From contig NZ_JAFVMH010000009.1 of the NCBI RefSeq assembly GCF_017377735.1, positions 1 through 64,000 of the forward strand: a stretch of 64,000 nt of DNA, in the 5' to 3' direction. A program made the position numbers and the translations under genes. This DNA comes from Acetobacter garciniae (GTDB lineage Bacteria > Pseudomonadota > Alphaproteobacteria > Acetobacterales > Acetobacteraceae). Positions 53,213 to 62,858 of the stretch are shown one piece after another. The first letter of the stretch is position 1. Every line of letters begins with the position of its first letter. The notes beneath the pieces were generated by a model. It ran no database searches. It was not told the DNA's origin and saw only the letters and a list, made by a program, of their open reading frames with translations.

Positions 53213-54456
53213 CGTGCGTCCCCCGCCGTTAGGACAGGAACAGCCGCATCGTCCGGGTCATCCAGTTCATACCCCAGCGCCCGCAGACGGGCATCGGTGG
53301 CGATCCTGCGCTTGCCCGCCCACAGCACCAGACCACTGACCAGCACCCCGATCACCACCACATCGAGCAACGCCCAGAGGATTTTGAGCGGCATGCCGCC
53401 ATAATCGCCGAAATGCAGCGGGCGGGAGATTTCGAGGAAGCGGAGATACCATGGCATCGGATACGCCCCGGTCAGTTCGCCCGTGCGGGCATCGACCAGA
53501 ACCGGGGTAAACAGACGCGCCCGCAGGGGTGTGTTCCCACGGGTCCAGAGCACGTAATGCACCGGGCTGCCAAAGGACGCGCCGGGGAATGACAGGCCCG
53601 TGACTTCATTGCCGGGGGCGGCTTTGGCCGCCGTGTCGAACGCGGCCTGCACCGAGGACAGATGATCCTGCGCCGGCACGGGCAGATTGGCATAGGGTTT
53701 GAGTATCTGCCGCACATCGGTCACGCGCCACAGGCCGAACAGTGGCGTCTGGAGTTCATTGACCAGCCCGGTAAAACCCACGACTGTCGCCCAGACCAGT
53801 GTGGCGGCCCCCAGCAGGTTGTGCAGGTCCAGCCATGTCAGGCGTGAAGCGCGATCCCTCCTGACCGAGCCGAACGGCAGCCGTTTCATAAAGCGGCCAT
53901 AAAGCACCGTGCCGGACACCAGCGAGGCCACAAAAACACCGCCCATCGCGCCAAGAAACAGGCGACCCGGCAGATAGGCGAACAGGCTGGTATGGAGCCG
54001 ATTGCAGATCCCCATGATGATGCCGGTCCAGGTGCGTGGCTCCTTCGGGGCATCCGCCGGGCGCGACTGCTCCAGCACTTTCGCCGTGCGGGCGTCGAAC
54101 TTGATCCAGTGGCCGGAGTGCCGGTCCGGGTAGTTCTCATCGTCTTTCAGGGCCTGCCAGCTTGGGGCCATGGAGACCAGAACAGCGGGTTCATCATCAT
54201 CCGGATTGACGCTGGTGATGATCTGGCCGGGATAGAGCGCACGCGCCTTGTCCACGATGACATCCAGGCTGGCGTTGGGCGTTCCCGGCGGCAGAACCTC
54301 GTAAGGCGGGTCATCGTCGCCGACGAACGTGTCCCAGATCTGCTCGGAAAACAGCAGCGGCAGGCCAGTCACGCAGACGATCAGCAGGAACAGCGTGCAG
54401 ACCAGGCTCGTCCATTTATGGACCACGAACCAGCGGCGAAGCGCACGGGTGGTCAT
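53209..54456 (-). CDS. PepSY-associated membrane protein (iron-regulated, FsrB/PiuB-like)
   Basis: The ATG at 54456 gives 415 residues. The start RRWFVVHKWTSLVCTLFLLIVCVTGLPLLF, later LHTSLFAYLPGRLF, WLDLHNLLG and RPLHFGDYGG, and a C-terminal helix form the PepSY-TM pattern with conserved membrane histidines. Such proteins are linked to reduction of ferric siderophores in the cytoplasmic membrane. It heads the ExbB-ExbD-TonB operon and is divergent from the module 3 sigma factor. Confidence 0.88.
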   Translation of the reverse strand: MTTRALRRWFVVHKWTSLVCTLFLLIVCVTGLPLLFSEQIWDTFVGDDDPPYEVLPPGTPNASLDVIVDKARALYPGQIITSVNPDDDEPAVLVSMAPSWQALKDDENYPDRHSGHWIKFDARTAKVLEQSRPADAPKEPRTWTGIIMGICNRLHTSLFAYLPGRLFLGAMGGVFVASLVSGTVLYGRFMKRLPFGSVRRDRASRLTWLDLHNLLGAATLVWATVVGFTGLVNELQTPLFGLWRVTDVRQILKPYANLPVPAQDHLSSVQAAFDTAAKAAPGNEVTGLSFPGASFGSPVHYVLWTRGNTPLRARLFTPVLVDARTGELTGAYPMPWYLRFLEISRPLHFGDYGGMPLKILWALLDVVVIGVLVSGLVLWAGKRRIATDARLRALGYELDDPDDAAVPVLTAGDAR

Positions 54457-54923
54457 GGAAACCGCACGCTCACAAGTGCGTGTAATAGTGAGTCGCAACT
54501 CTGTTTTGCGTAAAATTCTGCCGGGTCCATTACATCTACGCGCCTTCGCATGCGTCGGAAATCGGGAATATTTCGCTGATGACCGGCTGATCACAAACGG
54601 TCCGCGACAATTCCCTCACCTAACAAAGACGATCAAAAAACGGCTTTTTTCTCGGAGCCCTGAAATTTTTTCAGATAACATATTGAAACGCCTGCCTGTC
54701 ACTTCCTCGAACAAGTGGATCATGTCGCTTGCCGCTCCGTTCCACAGCACCAGGACATTCTGGTTTATCCCAAGCCACGGCCATTTCCGGCGGCACTGTG
54801 GAATGTGAAAATATTGCGACTTTTTCTCATTTGCGTTACAGGCATGAATCGCATTGACATGCTGTCCGTCTCTAAGGATCAACCCCAACCCGTCATGACC
54901 GATGACATGAATGGACCAAGCAC
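54457..54923. other. Divergent intergenic region, PepSY operon / module 3
   Basis: About 470 bases hold the promoters of both units. TTTTTCTCATTTGCG and GAATCGCATTGA near 54816-54865 resemble loose Fur half sites, but no clear palindrome was found. No gene is seen. Confidence 0.4.
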
Positions 54924-55430
54924 GTGACGTCCTGGAGCACACTTCTGACAACGCTTTTCCGATCTGAACAACGGAAGGTCGAGGCGCTTGCCAGGAGGAA
55001 ATGTGCGGATCCGGAACAGGCTGCGGACGTGGTGCAGGATGCGTTCATGCGGCTCAGTCGGCTGGCTGAACCTGAGGCCGTCAACAACCCGGGACATCTC
55101 CTCTTCACCACGGCATCCAACATCATGCTGGATTATAACCGTCGGATCAGACGTGAGCGAAACCGGGATGGAGGAAGTGTAGCCCCTGACCTCCCCTGCC
55201 CCGTTCCCGATGCCGAGGTCCAGCATGCTGAAAAGCAGCGCAGGGCCATTCTGCGGGAAGCAATCGCCGCTCTCCCCGACGAAACACGTGACATCTTCAT
55301 CCGCTTCCATCTCGAGGGACGCAGTTACCGTCAGATCGCGGAAGAAAAAGGGATGGACCTGCGCCGTGTGGAATATCATCTTCGTGACGCCATGAAAGCC
55401 TGCCGCCAGTACGCCAGCGACCATCAGTGA
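54924..55430 (+). CDS. ECF sigma factor, FecI-like (module 3)
   Basis: A GTG at 54924 gives 168 residues. Region 2 is visible as PEQAADVVQDAFMRLSRL and HLLFTTASNIMLDYNRR, region 4 as LPDETRDIFIRFHLEGRSYRQIAEEKGMDLRRVEYHLRDA. It is the first gene of the third sigma-FecR-receptor module and should direct transcription of the receptor at 56734. Confidence 0.9.
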   Translation: MTSWSTLLTTLFRSEQRKVEALARRKCADPEQAADVVQDAFMRLSRLAEPEAVNNPGHLLFTTASNIMLDYNRRIRRERNRDGGSVAPDLPCPVPDAEVQHAEKQRRAILREAIAALPDETRDIFIRFHLEGRSYRQIAEEKGMDLRRVEYHLRDAMKACRQYASDHQ

Positions 55431-55515
55431 CAGTCATTTACGCGTCACCGCAAACAGGATCATGGTATCCTGACCTGTCGCCTGTTACACCTGCGGAAAC
55501 GATAAACGAGACAGC

Positions 55516-56505
55516 ATGTCCGCCTTCTGGGCGGCTGGATATCTGAACGTGCAGAACAGGAATGAACCGTCAGGTGACGCATTTGATGCGGCCAATGCCT
55601 GGTATCATCGTTTGCAAGGGGACAATGTCACTGAGGCAGATTGGGATGCTTTTCGTAGATGGTGTGCACAGAGCCCTGACCATGAGGCAGCCTGGGAAGA
55701 CGTCCAGACTTTTGCATCGGACATCAGGATAACGCTTGCACAAAAACCACCAGTGCCCGCGCGCAGCACCATCCGACGCCCCCGAGGTTCACGCCGTTCG
55801 GTCCTGGCGTTAGGCAGCCTTGGTCTGGCCATCGCCTGTATCGCCATGCTGTCCAGCGGTTGGAGTGACTGGCTTCAGGCGGATTACCGCTCTGGCCAGG
55901 GCGAACAGAAAACGGTGACATTGGCGGATGGGTCTGTTGCAACGCTCAGCCCGAATAGCGCCCTGAAGATCCTGCCTGACACACATGGACGAGGCCTCGC
56001 CCTGCTCCATGGAGAGGTATGGTTTTCTGTCCGTCACGATAGTGCGCACCCGTTCTACGTTCTTGCCGGCAAAGGCCGAGTGACCGATGTCGGCACGCGC
56101 TTTGATCTCAGATATCTGGACGGACAGACAAACGTCACCGTGGAAGAAGGCGTGGTTGACGTTGCCTATGGCCCCCCTCCCCCCGATCACGTCAGGCTGA
56201 CGGCAGGACAGGATATCTCCTACGGCACAGGCGGTCTCGGCGGCATACAGGCAGTTGATCCTGATGACATTGGCGCATGGCGCAAGGGGAACCTCGTTTT
56301 CCGTCAGAAGCCGCTTGTGGAAGTCGTCGCGGAACTCAACCGGTATGGCAGCACGAAGCTCGTGCTCGCCAGCCTTCAGGGGCGTAACAGGCCCGTTTCC
56401 GGCACGTTCGTCATCGGTCAGGAAGACACAGCCCTAAACGCCCTTCACGAGGCCTTTGGACTCAGGATTCTACGCTTCACGCGTTATCTGACCGTCCTCT
56501 ACTGA
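55516..56505 (+). CDS. FecR-family anti-sigma factor / signal transducer (module 3)
   Basis: The 329-residue protein has the sigma-binding N-terminus (DAANAWYHRLQGDNVTEADWDAFRRWCAQSPDHEAAWEDV), a membrane helix (VLALGSLGLAIACIAMLSSG), and a FecR domain (VTLADGSVATLSPNSALKI, LLHGEVWFSVRHDSAHPFYV). The C-terminal STN-like segment is VVAELNRYGSTKLVLAS. It lies 85 bases after the sigma gene and transmits receptor occupancy. Confidence 0.9.
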   Translation: MSAFWAAGYLNVQNRNEPSGDAFDAANAWYHRLQGDNVTEADWDAFRRWCAQSPDHEAAWEDVQTFASDIRITLAQKPPVPARSTIRRPRGSRRSVLALGSLGLAIACIAMLSSGWSDWLQADYRSGQGEQKTVTLADGSVATLSPNSALKILPDTHGRGLALLHGEVWFSVRHDSAHPFYVLAGKGRVTDVGTRFDLRYLDGQTNVTVEEGVVDVAYGPPPPDHVRLTAGQDISYGTGGLGGIQAVDPDDIGAWRKGNLVFRQKPLVEVVAELNRYGSTKLVLASLQGRNRPVSGTFVIGQEDTALNALHEAFGLRILRFTRYLTVLY

Positions 56506-56676
56506 TCCTTCATCCAGCTTTGACACGATCAGCGATGACCTGATCCAAAGAGCAAATACCGTTTCTGATACCGGCCAGACCTCTCAGACAGCACTCTTTT
56601 TCACATCACAAAAAATAAATTCATAAAAATTTTCCGAAAGTGCCGGGTTCCGTCGTCTTCACAAACAAGATGCAAG

Positions 56677-56691
56677 TGAGAATGCTTCTCA
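56677..56691. promoter_or_regulatory. Fur-box-like palindrome upstream of receptor 3
   Basis: TGAGAATGCTTCTCA is a 6-3-6 palindrome close to the classical Fur half site TGAGAAT, 43 bases before the receptor start. It parallels the site at 18405. Confidence 0.55.
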
Positions 56692-56733
56692 TATCAGAAA
56701 GCATTCCCGGAAGATGACAGGGAACCAGAACAG

Positions 56734-59304
56734 GTGAGCGGACTTCATATACACTCCAGATGCCTCCCCTCGCGATGCGGAATGGCGCGACTGCTGCTAA
56801 CAACGTCTCTTTGCTGCTCGGTCGGCATTGTCGCCAGCATCGGGCAAGCCAAAGCAGCAGCTACCGTCAGCCCCACCGAACAAACTTTTTCTTTTTCCAT
56901 TCCGGCACAATCGCTGGATGGAACACTCGCCGCTTTTTCAAAGATCACGCATGTCCAGACTGTCGCGGCCGGTGAATTAACACGTAATGTACGTTCCCCA
57001 GGTATCAGCGGCACTCTGACGCCTACCGCAGCCATGAATGTCCTGCTCGGTGGCACTGGCCTAAGACCCCGGATCAGTGGAAATGTCATTATTATTCAAA
57101 AAGAAACTGCTAATATCACCCTTGGTCCAGTGCGTGTCGGTGGCACCGTTACGCACCAGGATCCGACCGGACCCGGTGTCGGATATGTTGCCGAGAACAC
57201 GATGTCAGCAACAAAGACCGACACGCCAATAACTGAAATCCCGAGTTCGATTTACGTTGTAACTAAACAGCAGATGCTCGACCAAGGCGCACAAACAGTC
57301 ATGGACGCGCTGAAATACACAGCGGGCCTTTATGCTGGCGCTTCTGGCACTTTCAATAACGGTAATGCAGCAGCGGATAGTATATCGTTTTATCAAAGAG
57401 GCTTCTCTACAAACCAGTTTGTCGATGGTCTTTTAAGCAACTCGCAAAGTGCAGGCGAAACAGCTTTCTTGGAGCGTATTGAGGCCATCAATGGGCCCGC
57501 GTCAGTTATGTACGGCCAGACGACACCGGGTGGCATGCTTGCCATGAGCCTCAAGAAGCCAACTGACACGCCTTTGCATCAAGTTTCTGTCGGTTTTGGT
57601 AATTGGGGACGATATCAGTCTACGGTTGATTTTAGTGATAAACTCACCAAATCTGGCAATCTACGATATCGGGTCGCTGCGATTGGCGTAACCCAAGGGA
57701 CGCAAACTGACCATGTCGATTACCACAGGGTTGGTGTACTGCCGTCTATAACATGGGACATCGATCATAAAACGTCTCTGACCCTTCTCGGGATGTATAT
57801 GTATACGCCAGGGACAGGCATCAGTCAGTCTAATGACTATCCTTTGAAAGGGTCATTAATTACGGACGGATATCGTCGAATTCCACGAAGAAATTTTCTT
57901 GGTGCCACTAACTGGAACACGCAAGCAGATACAACCGCAATGTTTGAATACCAGTTTCAGCATAAGTTTAATAAGTATATAAATTTCAGCCAAACATTTA
58001 GATACGAGCAAAGTAGCATGAATGATAAAGATTCATACTACGATGGTTCTGTAAATTCCGAAGAGGTATATCAGGCGCCAGAATGGGCTAAAGAGACTTT
58101 CAAAACTACCGCTCTTGATACCAGAGTATACGGAAAATTTCAGACAGGACCGTTACAACATACATGGGTTGTTGGCTCTGACTTTAGATCTTATCATTAT
58201 AATTGGTATTACCAGAGAGACAAAACGACGGGGGGGGATTTTATTGTAAATATGTACAACCCGGGGGCAAGCTATACCCCTTGTTTTAGCACCTCTGTTT
58301 CAGCTGGCTGTAAAGGATCATTCGGCACATCGCGGTATGATTATTTTCAAGAGGGTATATATTTTCAAGATCAGATCAAGTGGAAGCGCTTATCAATCCT
58401 GTTGGGGGGTAGGCAAGATTGGATAAATTATAATGGGCACGCTTTGAGCCACACCTACAACAATACCAATGGACAAAATATTACAACAGAGACCCCAGGA
58501 AATACGGCACCACAACCAGCGAGCGCTTTTACCTGGAGGGCGGGTATCCTTTATAATTTCGCTTTTGGATTAACTCCTTATTTTAGTTATTCAACATCCT
58601 TCGTTCCTCAGACTTCAACAAACTATCAAGGGCAGCCGTTCGCACCATTGACTGGGAAGCAACTGGAAGTTGGTCTAAAATATAAAGTTCCTAACAGGGA
58701 TATTCTGTTGACAGCTTCAGCTTTTCATATCGATGAAGACCATTATCTAGAGCAGGACCCGGTCCACACTAATTACAGCCTTGATGCGGGAAGAGTTAAG
58801 TCTCAAGGTTTTGAAGTCTCAGCGAATGCGAACCTTACGAAAGATCTGAGAATGATAGCCTCGTATAGTTACGTGGATATCCGGTATGCAAAGACAAACA
58901 AAACAGCAAAGCGGTATAATCCTTATACAGGATTAACTTATGGTGACGCCATTTCTCAAGAAGGAATGTTCGTTCCCTATGTGCCACGCAATATGTTTTC
59001 ATTATTTTTGGATTACTCTTTACCTCGAAGCGTTTTCAACGGATTTGGTGTGAACGGCGGCTTGCGTTACGTTGGTTTTACTTATGCTGGAAATGTGGAG
59101 TCGTTTAAGTCGCCTGCATATTTCCTGTTTGATATTGGCGCCCACTACGATTTTGGTGCATCCATTCCTGCCCTGAAGGGTTTAAAAGCACAGCTAGCAA
59201 TTTCCAATTTAACGAATAAATATTATGTCACACGATGCAATAATAGTGATTGTTATGTGGGTCAGGGACGGCGAGTGTATGGAAATTTGACGTATAATTG
59301 GTGA
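56734..59304 (+). CDS. TonB-dependent siderophore receptor with STN signalling domain (module 3)
   Basis: The GTG start gives 856 residues: signal peptide, STN domain (FSIPAQSLDGTLAAFSKITHV), the linker GPVRVGGTVTHQDPTGP, a plug (FVDGLLSNSQSAGE, INGPASVMYGQ) and a barrel ending GNLTYNW. Loop cysteine pairs occur at CFSTSVSAGC and CNNSDC. N- and C-terminal parts are close to the other two receptors, while the barrel differs and is AT-rich. It is probably specific for another ferric chelate, induced through the FecR at 55516. Confidence 0.93.
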   Translation: MSGLHIHSRCLPSRCGMARLLLTTSLCCSVGIVASIGQAKAAATVSPTEQTFSFSIPAQSLDGTLAAFSKITHVQTVAAGELTRNVRSPGISGTLTPTAAMNVLLGGTGLRPRISGNVIIIQKETANITLGPVRVGGTVTHQDPTGPGVGYVAENTMSATKTDTPITEIPSSIYVVTKQQMLDQGAQTVMDALKYTAGLYAGASGTFNNGNAAADSISFYQRGFSTNQFVDGLLSNSQSAGETAFLERIEAINGPASVMYGQTTPGGMLAMSLKKPTDTPLHQVSVGFGNWGRYQSTVDFSDKLTKSGNLRYRVAAIGVTQGTQTDHVDYHRVGVLPSITWDIDHKTSLTLLGMYMYTPGTGISQSNDYPLKGSLITDGYRRIPRRNFLGATNWNTQADTTAMFEYQFQHKFNKYINFSQTFRYEQSSMNDKDSYYDGSVNSEEVYQAPEWAKETFKTTALDTRVYGKFQTGPLQHTWVVGSDFRSYHYNWYYQRDKTTGGDFIVNMYNPGASYTPCFSTSVSAGCKGSFGTSRYDYFQEGIYFQDQIKWKRLSILLGGRQDWINYNGHALSHTYNNTNGQNITTETPGNTAPQPASAFTWRAGILYNFAFGLTPYFSYSTSFVPQTSTNYQGQPFAPLTGKQLEVGLKYKVPNRDILLTASAFHIDEDHYLEQDPVHTNYSLDAGRVKSQGFEVSANANLTKDLRMIASYSYVDIRYAKTNKTAKRYNPYTGLTYGDAISQEGMFVPYVPRNMFSLFLDYSLPRSVFNGFGVNGGLRYVGFTYAGNVESFKSPAYFLFDIGAHYDFGASIPALKGLKAQLAISNLTNKYYVTRCNNSDCYVGQGRRVYGNLTYNW

Positions 59305-59352
59305 AATTTCCCCGCCCGAAACTACAGCGCTTTTTTTCAGTAAGTTCAACAC

Positions 59353-59428
59353 GTTGCCCCTCGTTTCCATGTCAAACTCGTGAGACGCGCCTGAGCAAGA
59401 TCCGTGAGGTTACACGGCAACAGGCGTG
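59353..59428 (+). repeat. Receptor-downstream repeat, single unit (module 3)
   Basis: The unit reads TTGCCCCTCG, then ATGTCAAACTCG, then GAGCAAGATCCGTGAGGT and GGCAACAGGCGTG. It ends on the GTG that may start the LysR gene at 59426, as described for 21037-21178. Confidence 0.6.
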
Positions 59429-60475
59429 GAATACGCTCCCCACCCCAAAAACTTTCGCGAAACTGGAGAAACCTGTTCGGAGACACGTCCTGTGGGATCA
59501 CACCAGAATGATGCGCAGAACGACAGGAACATGCTCTTCCGCCTGATCGTCAGCGGTCAGATATCCCTTACCTCACTGGTTGAGGCTCTCGCGGTGGCAG
59601 AACATCGTAATTTCCGAAAGGCCGGTGAAACCTTACGGATTTCACAATCTTCTATCAGCAACCGGATCGCCACCCTTGAAGATATTATCGGTTTCCGCCT
59701 GTTTGAACGCCGCAACGGCGTGCATGTCACCTACGAGGGGCAGCAGTTTCTCTCCATCATCAATGAAGCCGTCAGTTTGATTGACCACGCACTCCGTCCC
59801 ACCCGCCTGCTTCCAGTCACCACTGAAAGCAGGCTTATGGTCGGTGTCCAGTCCTCAAGCGCGGGAGGATTTCTGCGCAATATTCTCGACCGTTTCGTAA
59901 AACATTCGCCTTATGTTCGGCTGATCTCGGGCGAATTCGCCCCTGATCTTCTGATCTCCGGACTGCGACGACGCGAGATCGATATTGCCTTTACCCCTGA
60001 CGTTCCACCACCTCGGACACTGGCCCATGATATCCTGTGCGTCATGCCATTATGGACTGAAACCATGATGGCGGCACTTTCCGAGCATGACCCCGTGGCG
60101 ATGCAGGAGGCCGTGACATGGAACGATCTTGCGGATCATACCTTTTTGGTTCGCCGGGAAGGCATGGGATCATGGCTTATGGCGCAAGCCCTTCCCTATC
60201 TCGAACAACATGGCGCACCACCCCGGATCGAACGCATGGTGGTTGGGCGAGACACCCTGCTGGCCGATGTCGTGCGCCGCCAGGCAGTGGCCCTCACCTC
60301 GGCCGCCACAACAAGCCTGTCGGTGCCGGGCGTGCGTTTGCTCCCCCTTGCAGGTGATCCCATCCTCCTGACATTTCATGCCCTGTGGTCACGCCAGAAC
60401 CACAATCCAGCGCTCCAGACGCTTCTTAAACTGGTGAGGACGGTGAAGCCCCCGAACGCTTCTGACGCCACCTGA
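59426..60475 (+). CDS. LysR family regulator next to conjugation genes (copy 2)
   Basis: The open frame has 349 residues; the real start may be the GTG at 59426 or an ATG at 59531 (MLFRLIVSGQ). The winged helix is LVEALAVAEHRNFRKAGETLRISQSSISNRIATLED, similar to the LysR at 21304, and both follow a sigma-FecR-receptor module. The gene is convergent with DUF2274 and overlaps it by 50 bases, the normal ICE arrangement. It may link iron status to transfer; this is a guess from position. Confidence 0.85.
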   Translation: MEYAPHPKNFRETGETCSETRPVGSHQNDAQNDRNMLFRLIVSGQISLTSLVEALAVAEHRNFRKAGETLRISQSSISNRIATLEDIIGFRLFERRNGVHVTYEGQQFLSIINEAVSLIDHALRPTRLLPVTTESRLMVGVQSSSAGGFLRNILDRFVKHSPYVRLISGEFAPDLLISGLRRREIDIAFTPDVPPPRTLAHDILCVMPLWTETMMAALSEHDPVAMQEAVTWNDLADHTFLVRREGMGSWLMAQALPYLEQHGAPPRIERMVVGRDTLLADVVRRQAVALTSAATTSLSVPGVRLLPLAGDPILLTFHALWSRQNHNPALQTLLKLVRTVKPPNASDAT

Positions 60476-60668
60476 GAAAAGCCCTGTCGGAGAGAATGAA
60501 TTTCTCGATCATTGGTGCTATCAATTTCTGTGGCGTGACACTCTGCTGGTACAGGGCGTTCATGGCTTCCGCATAAGCCAGAAGATCACGATGCACAGGT
60601 GCGGGCAGATCGATTGTAAGCCGAACCGGTTTTTCATCGGGCAGAGCACTGATTTTCAGATCACTCAT
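60426..60668 (-). CDS. DUF2274 domain-containing protein
   Basis: The 80-residue protein reads MSDLKISALPDEKPVRLTIDLPAPVHRDLLAYAEAMNA, a ribbon-helix-helix-like pattern that defines DUF2274. This family nearly always follows trbI in proteobacterial ICEs, as here (8-base overlap). The function is unknown; a DNA-binding regulatory role in transfer is plausible. Confidence 0.85.
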   Translation of the reverse strand: MSDLKISALPDEKPVRLTIDLPAPVHRDLLAYAEAMNALYQQSVTPQKLIAPMIEKFILSDRAFLRWRQKRSGASPSSPV

Positions 60669-61860
60669 GATCCGTTTCTCCTTTTACATGCCATGGGCGG
60701 ACGACCAGATCCCGATTCAGGATTAGGGTGAACGGCAGGCCCGGCCGGTCGGTCAGGGTGGGCTGGACGTTGAGGCTGCGCTCGATGAGTCGGTTGCCGA
60801 CCATGGAGAAGCCGTTGCTGGCACCGGAGCGGATGGCCTGCATGAGATTGTTTTCATTCCACGACGTGCCCGCCTCCGAACCCACGCTGAGCAGGGTCGT
60901 GACCAGAGCCGCCTTGAAAAGCTGCCCCCAGTGATTGTTCACCTCGTCGGACAGTCCAGACTGGCCTATGGCGTCGCCGCCGGGGAGCTTCTCCAGTACG
61001 AGGCTCTCGCCATCGGGGAAGATCAGCCGTGTCCAGATGATCTGGGTGCGCTGCTGCCCGAAGGAAATTCCGCTGTTATATGCCCCGAACAGAGTGCTGC
61101 CCTGGGGGATCAGCAGGTAGCGACCGGTCGGGCTGTCATAGACGTTCTGGGTGACATGGCCGGTAATCTGACCCGGCAGGTCGGAACTGATCTTTGTGTT
61201 CAGTGCGCCGGCGATCACCGTGCCCGCCTGCAGGACATAAGGTGAGGCCGGGGGCATGACGCGGTCGGGGCTGACGGTCATGCGGTCCGGCTGGCCCGCC
61301 AGAAAGGCACGGTTGCCAGATTGTGCGTCGGTCGCAGGGGCCGGTGGTCCCTGAGAGGCAGGAGCGCCCGAGGCGGGCGGCATCGTCTGTTCGTCGGCGC
61401 GGTCACGTTCCCCCGTCTGCACGAACAGCCGGCTGGCGATCGCGGCCTCGACTTCCTGCGCGGCCCGCCGGTTATCTCCACCTGATGAGGCTTTCCCCTG
61501 CCCCTGTGCTTTCAGGATGGTGTGTCCCAGATCGCCGGGCAGCGCGGGACCGAGCTTCGGGACGCCATTGCCGACATAATCGGACGGCAGCCCCGCCAGC
61601 CCGTCGGCGGACGGACGCACATCCGTGTCCTGGCTGGCGGCCGGTGGCGCTTTGTGGCTGCTGTTCTCCAGCGCGTAGCCAAGTGCCAGACCAATGGCGA
61701 GCATCCCTGCCCCGCCGAGCGCCCAGACCACGGTGCGGTTAAGACGCACCACGCGCGGCCGTTCCGCCCGCAGGCGCAGGTCGGGCAGTGATGATGCGGA
61801 ATTTCCCCCTGTAGTGGCGGCCGCTGGATTTTCTCCCACTGTCGGTGCTTGCCCGCTCAT
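60661..61860 (-). CDS. trbI: Conjugal transfer protein TrbI (VirB10-like)
   Basis: The 399-residue protein has a cytoplasmic N-terminus, one membrane helix (VVWALGGAGMLAIGLALGYAL), a proline-rich periplasmic stretch and the VirB10 beta-barrel domain (YVLQAGTVIAGALNTKISSDLPGQI, TGRYLLIPQGSTLFGAYNSG). TrbI spans both membranes and gates the outer membrane pore of the type IV secretion channel. It overlaps trbG by four bases. Confidence 0.93.
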   Translation of the reverse strand: MSGQAPTVGENPAAATTGGNSASSLPDLRLRAERPRVVRLNRTVVWALGGAGMLAIGLALGYALENSSHKAPPAASQDTDVRPSADGLAGLPSDYVGNGVPKLGPALPGDLGHTILKAQGQGKASSGGDNRRAAQEVEAAIASRLFVQTGERDRADEQTMPPASGAPASQGPPAPATDAQSGNRAFLAGQPDRMTVSPDRVMPPASPYVLQAGTVIAGALNTKISSDLPGQITGHVTQNVYDSPTGRYLLIPQGSTLFGAYNSGISFGQQRTQIIWTRLIFPDGESLVLEKLPGGDAIGQSGLSDEVNNHWGQLFKAALVTTLLSVGSEAGTSWNENNLMQAIRSGASNGFSMVGNRLIERSLNVQPTLTDRPGLPFTLILNRDLVVRPWHVKGETDHE

Positions 61861-62858
61861 GTTCGACGTCCGTCAGTGCGTACGATGCGCACCCGCTGCT
61901 CGGAGTGCTTATCCCCCAGCCGCAGCTCGGCGGCAGCGAACAGCCGGTCCACGATCATCCAGTTCTGCCGCACCCGGTAATTGACCAGTTCCGGACCGCC
62001 ATCGGCTCCCAGCACGAAGAGCGGGGGCAGTTCCCCCTGCCCGATCCCAGCCGGAAAGGCGATATAGACTTTGTGGCCATCATCGAACGCCCGGCCGGGC
62101 AACCAGGGTGGTGTCCCGCCTTTCACCGGCTGGATGGTGTAACGGAAATTCAGCGCGGCCAGATCCAGCCCCGTATCCACCGGCGCTGTATCATCGGCCG
62201 CATTGTCCTGCCGATGCAGGGCGATCAGACCATCCTCGGGGTAATCCCACGACACCGACGCCATGTAGGTCGCGGGCGTGGAACGCAGTTCCGCCAGATA
62301 GGTCCGCCGGTCGGTGTTGACGATCAAGTTGGTGGTCAGGTCCGGCCGCGTCGGCTTGACCAGGATATGGATGCGCCTCGTTGCCCCCGCCCCGCTTTCG
62401 GTATCGCCAATGATCCAGCGCACGGTGTCACCGGCCGCGACGGGCCCGGTGCCGACCAGCTTCTCCCCCTGCTGAAGCATGATGTCGGTAATTTCACCGG
62501 GCGAGGTATAGACCTGATAGAGGGCACCCGGAGAATAGGGATAGACCTGCACCGCGTTGATGAACCCGGCCCGCGTGGGCTGGATGCGGGCCGCCAGATT
62601 GGCCTGCGTCACGCGCGCTGTGGGGTCAGCGACTTCGGGGGCCGGATGGACCGCAAGTCGTGAGGGCAACGGCTTGAGCTGGCCCGGCAGGGGAAGCGGT
62701 TTCGGGACTTCCACCACCCGCACCGGCTTCGGTGGGTCCGGCAGACGTGTTGCCTGAACAGCGTCATCGTAGCGGATGACGGGCGGATGGTAACTGCCCG
62801 CGCAGCCAGCCAGAGGCAGGATCAGCAACGGCAGGACACGAAGAGCGCGACGGATCAT
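61857..62858 (-). CDS. trbG: Conjugal transfer protein TrbG (VirB9-like)
   Basis: The 333-residue protein starts with a lipoprotein-like signal (LPLLILPLAGCAGS, lipobox Cys19), unusual for VirB9 but seen in TrbG. The VirB9 core is visible (YPYSPGALYQVYTSPGEITDIMLQQGE, then WIIGDTESG) and the C-terminal part has PAGIGQGELPPLFVL. It builds the outer membrane ring with TrbI. Overlaps with neighbours show one operon. Confidence 0.92.
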   Translation of the reverse strand: MIRRALRVLPLLILPLAGCAGSYHPPVIRYDDAVQATRLPDPPKPVRVVEVPKPLPLPGQLKPLPSRLAVHPAPEVADPTARVTQANLAARIQPTRAGFINAVQVYPYSPGALYQVYTSPGEITDIMLQQGEKLVGTGPVAAGDTVRWIIGDTESGAGATRRIHILVKPTRPDLTTNLIVNTDRRTYLAELRSTPATYMASVSWDYPEDGLIALHRQDNAADDTAPVDTGLDLAALNFRYTIQPVKGGTPPWLPGRAFDDGHKVYIAFPAGIGQGELPPLFVLGADGGPELVNYRVRQNWMIVDRLFAAAELRLGDKHSEQRVRIVRTDGRRT

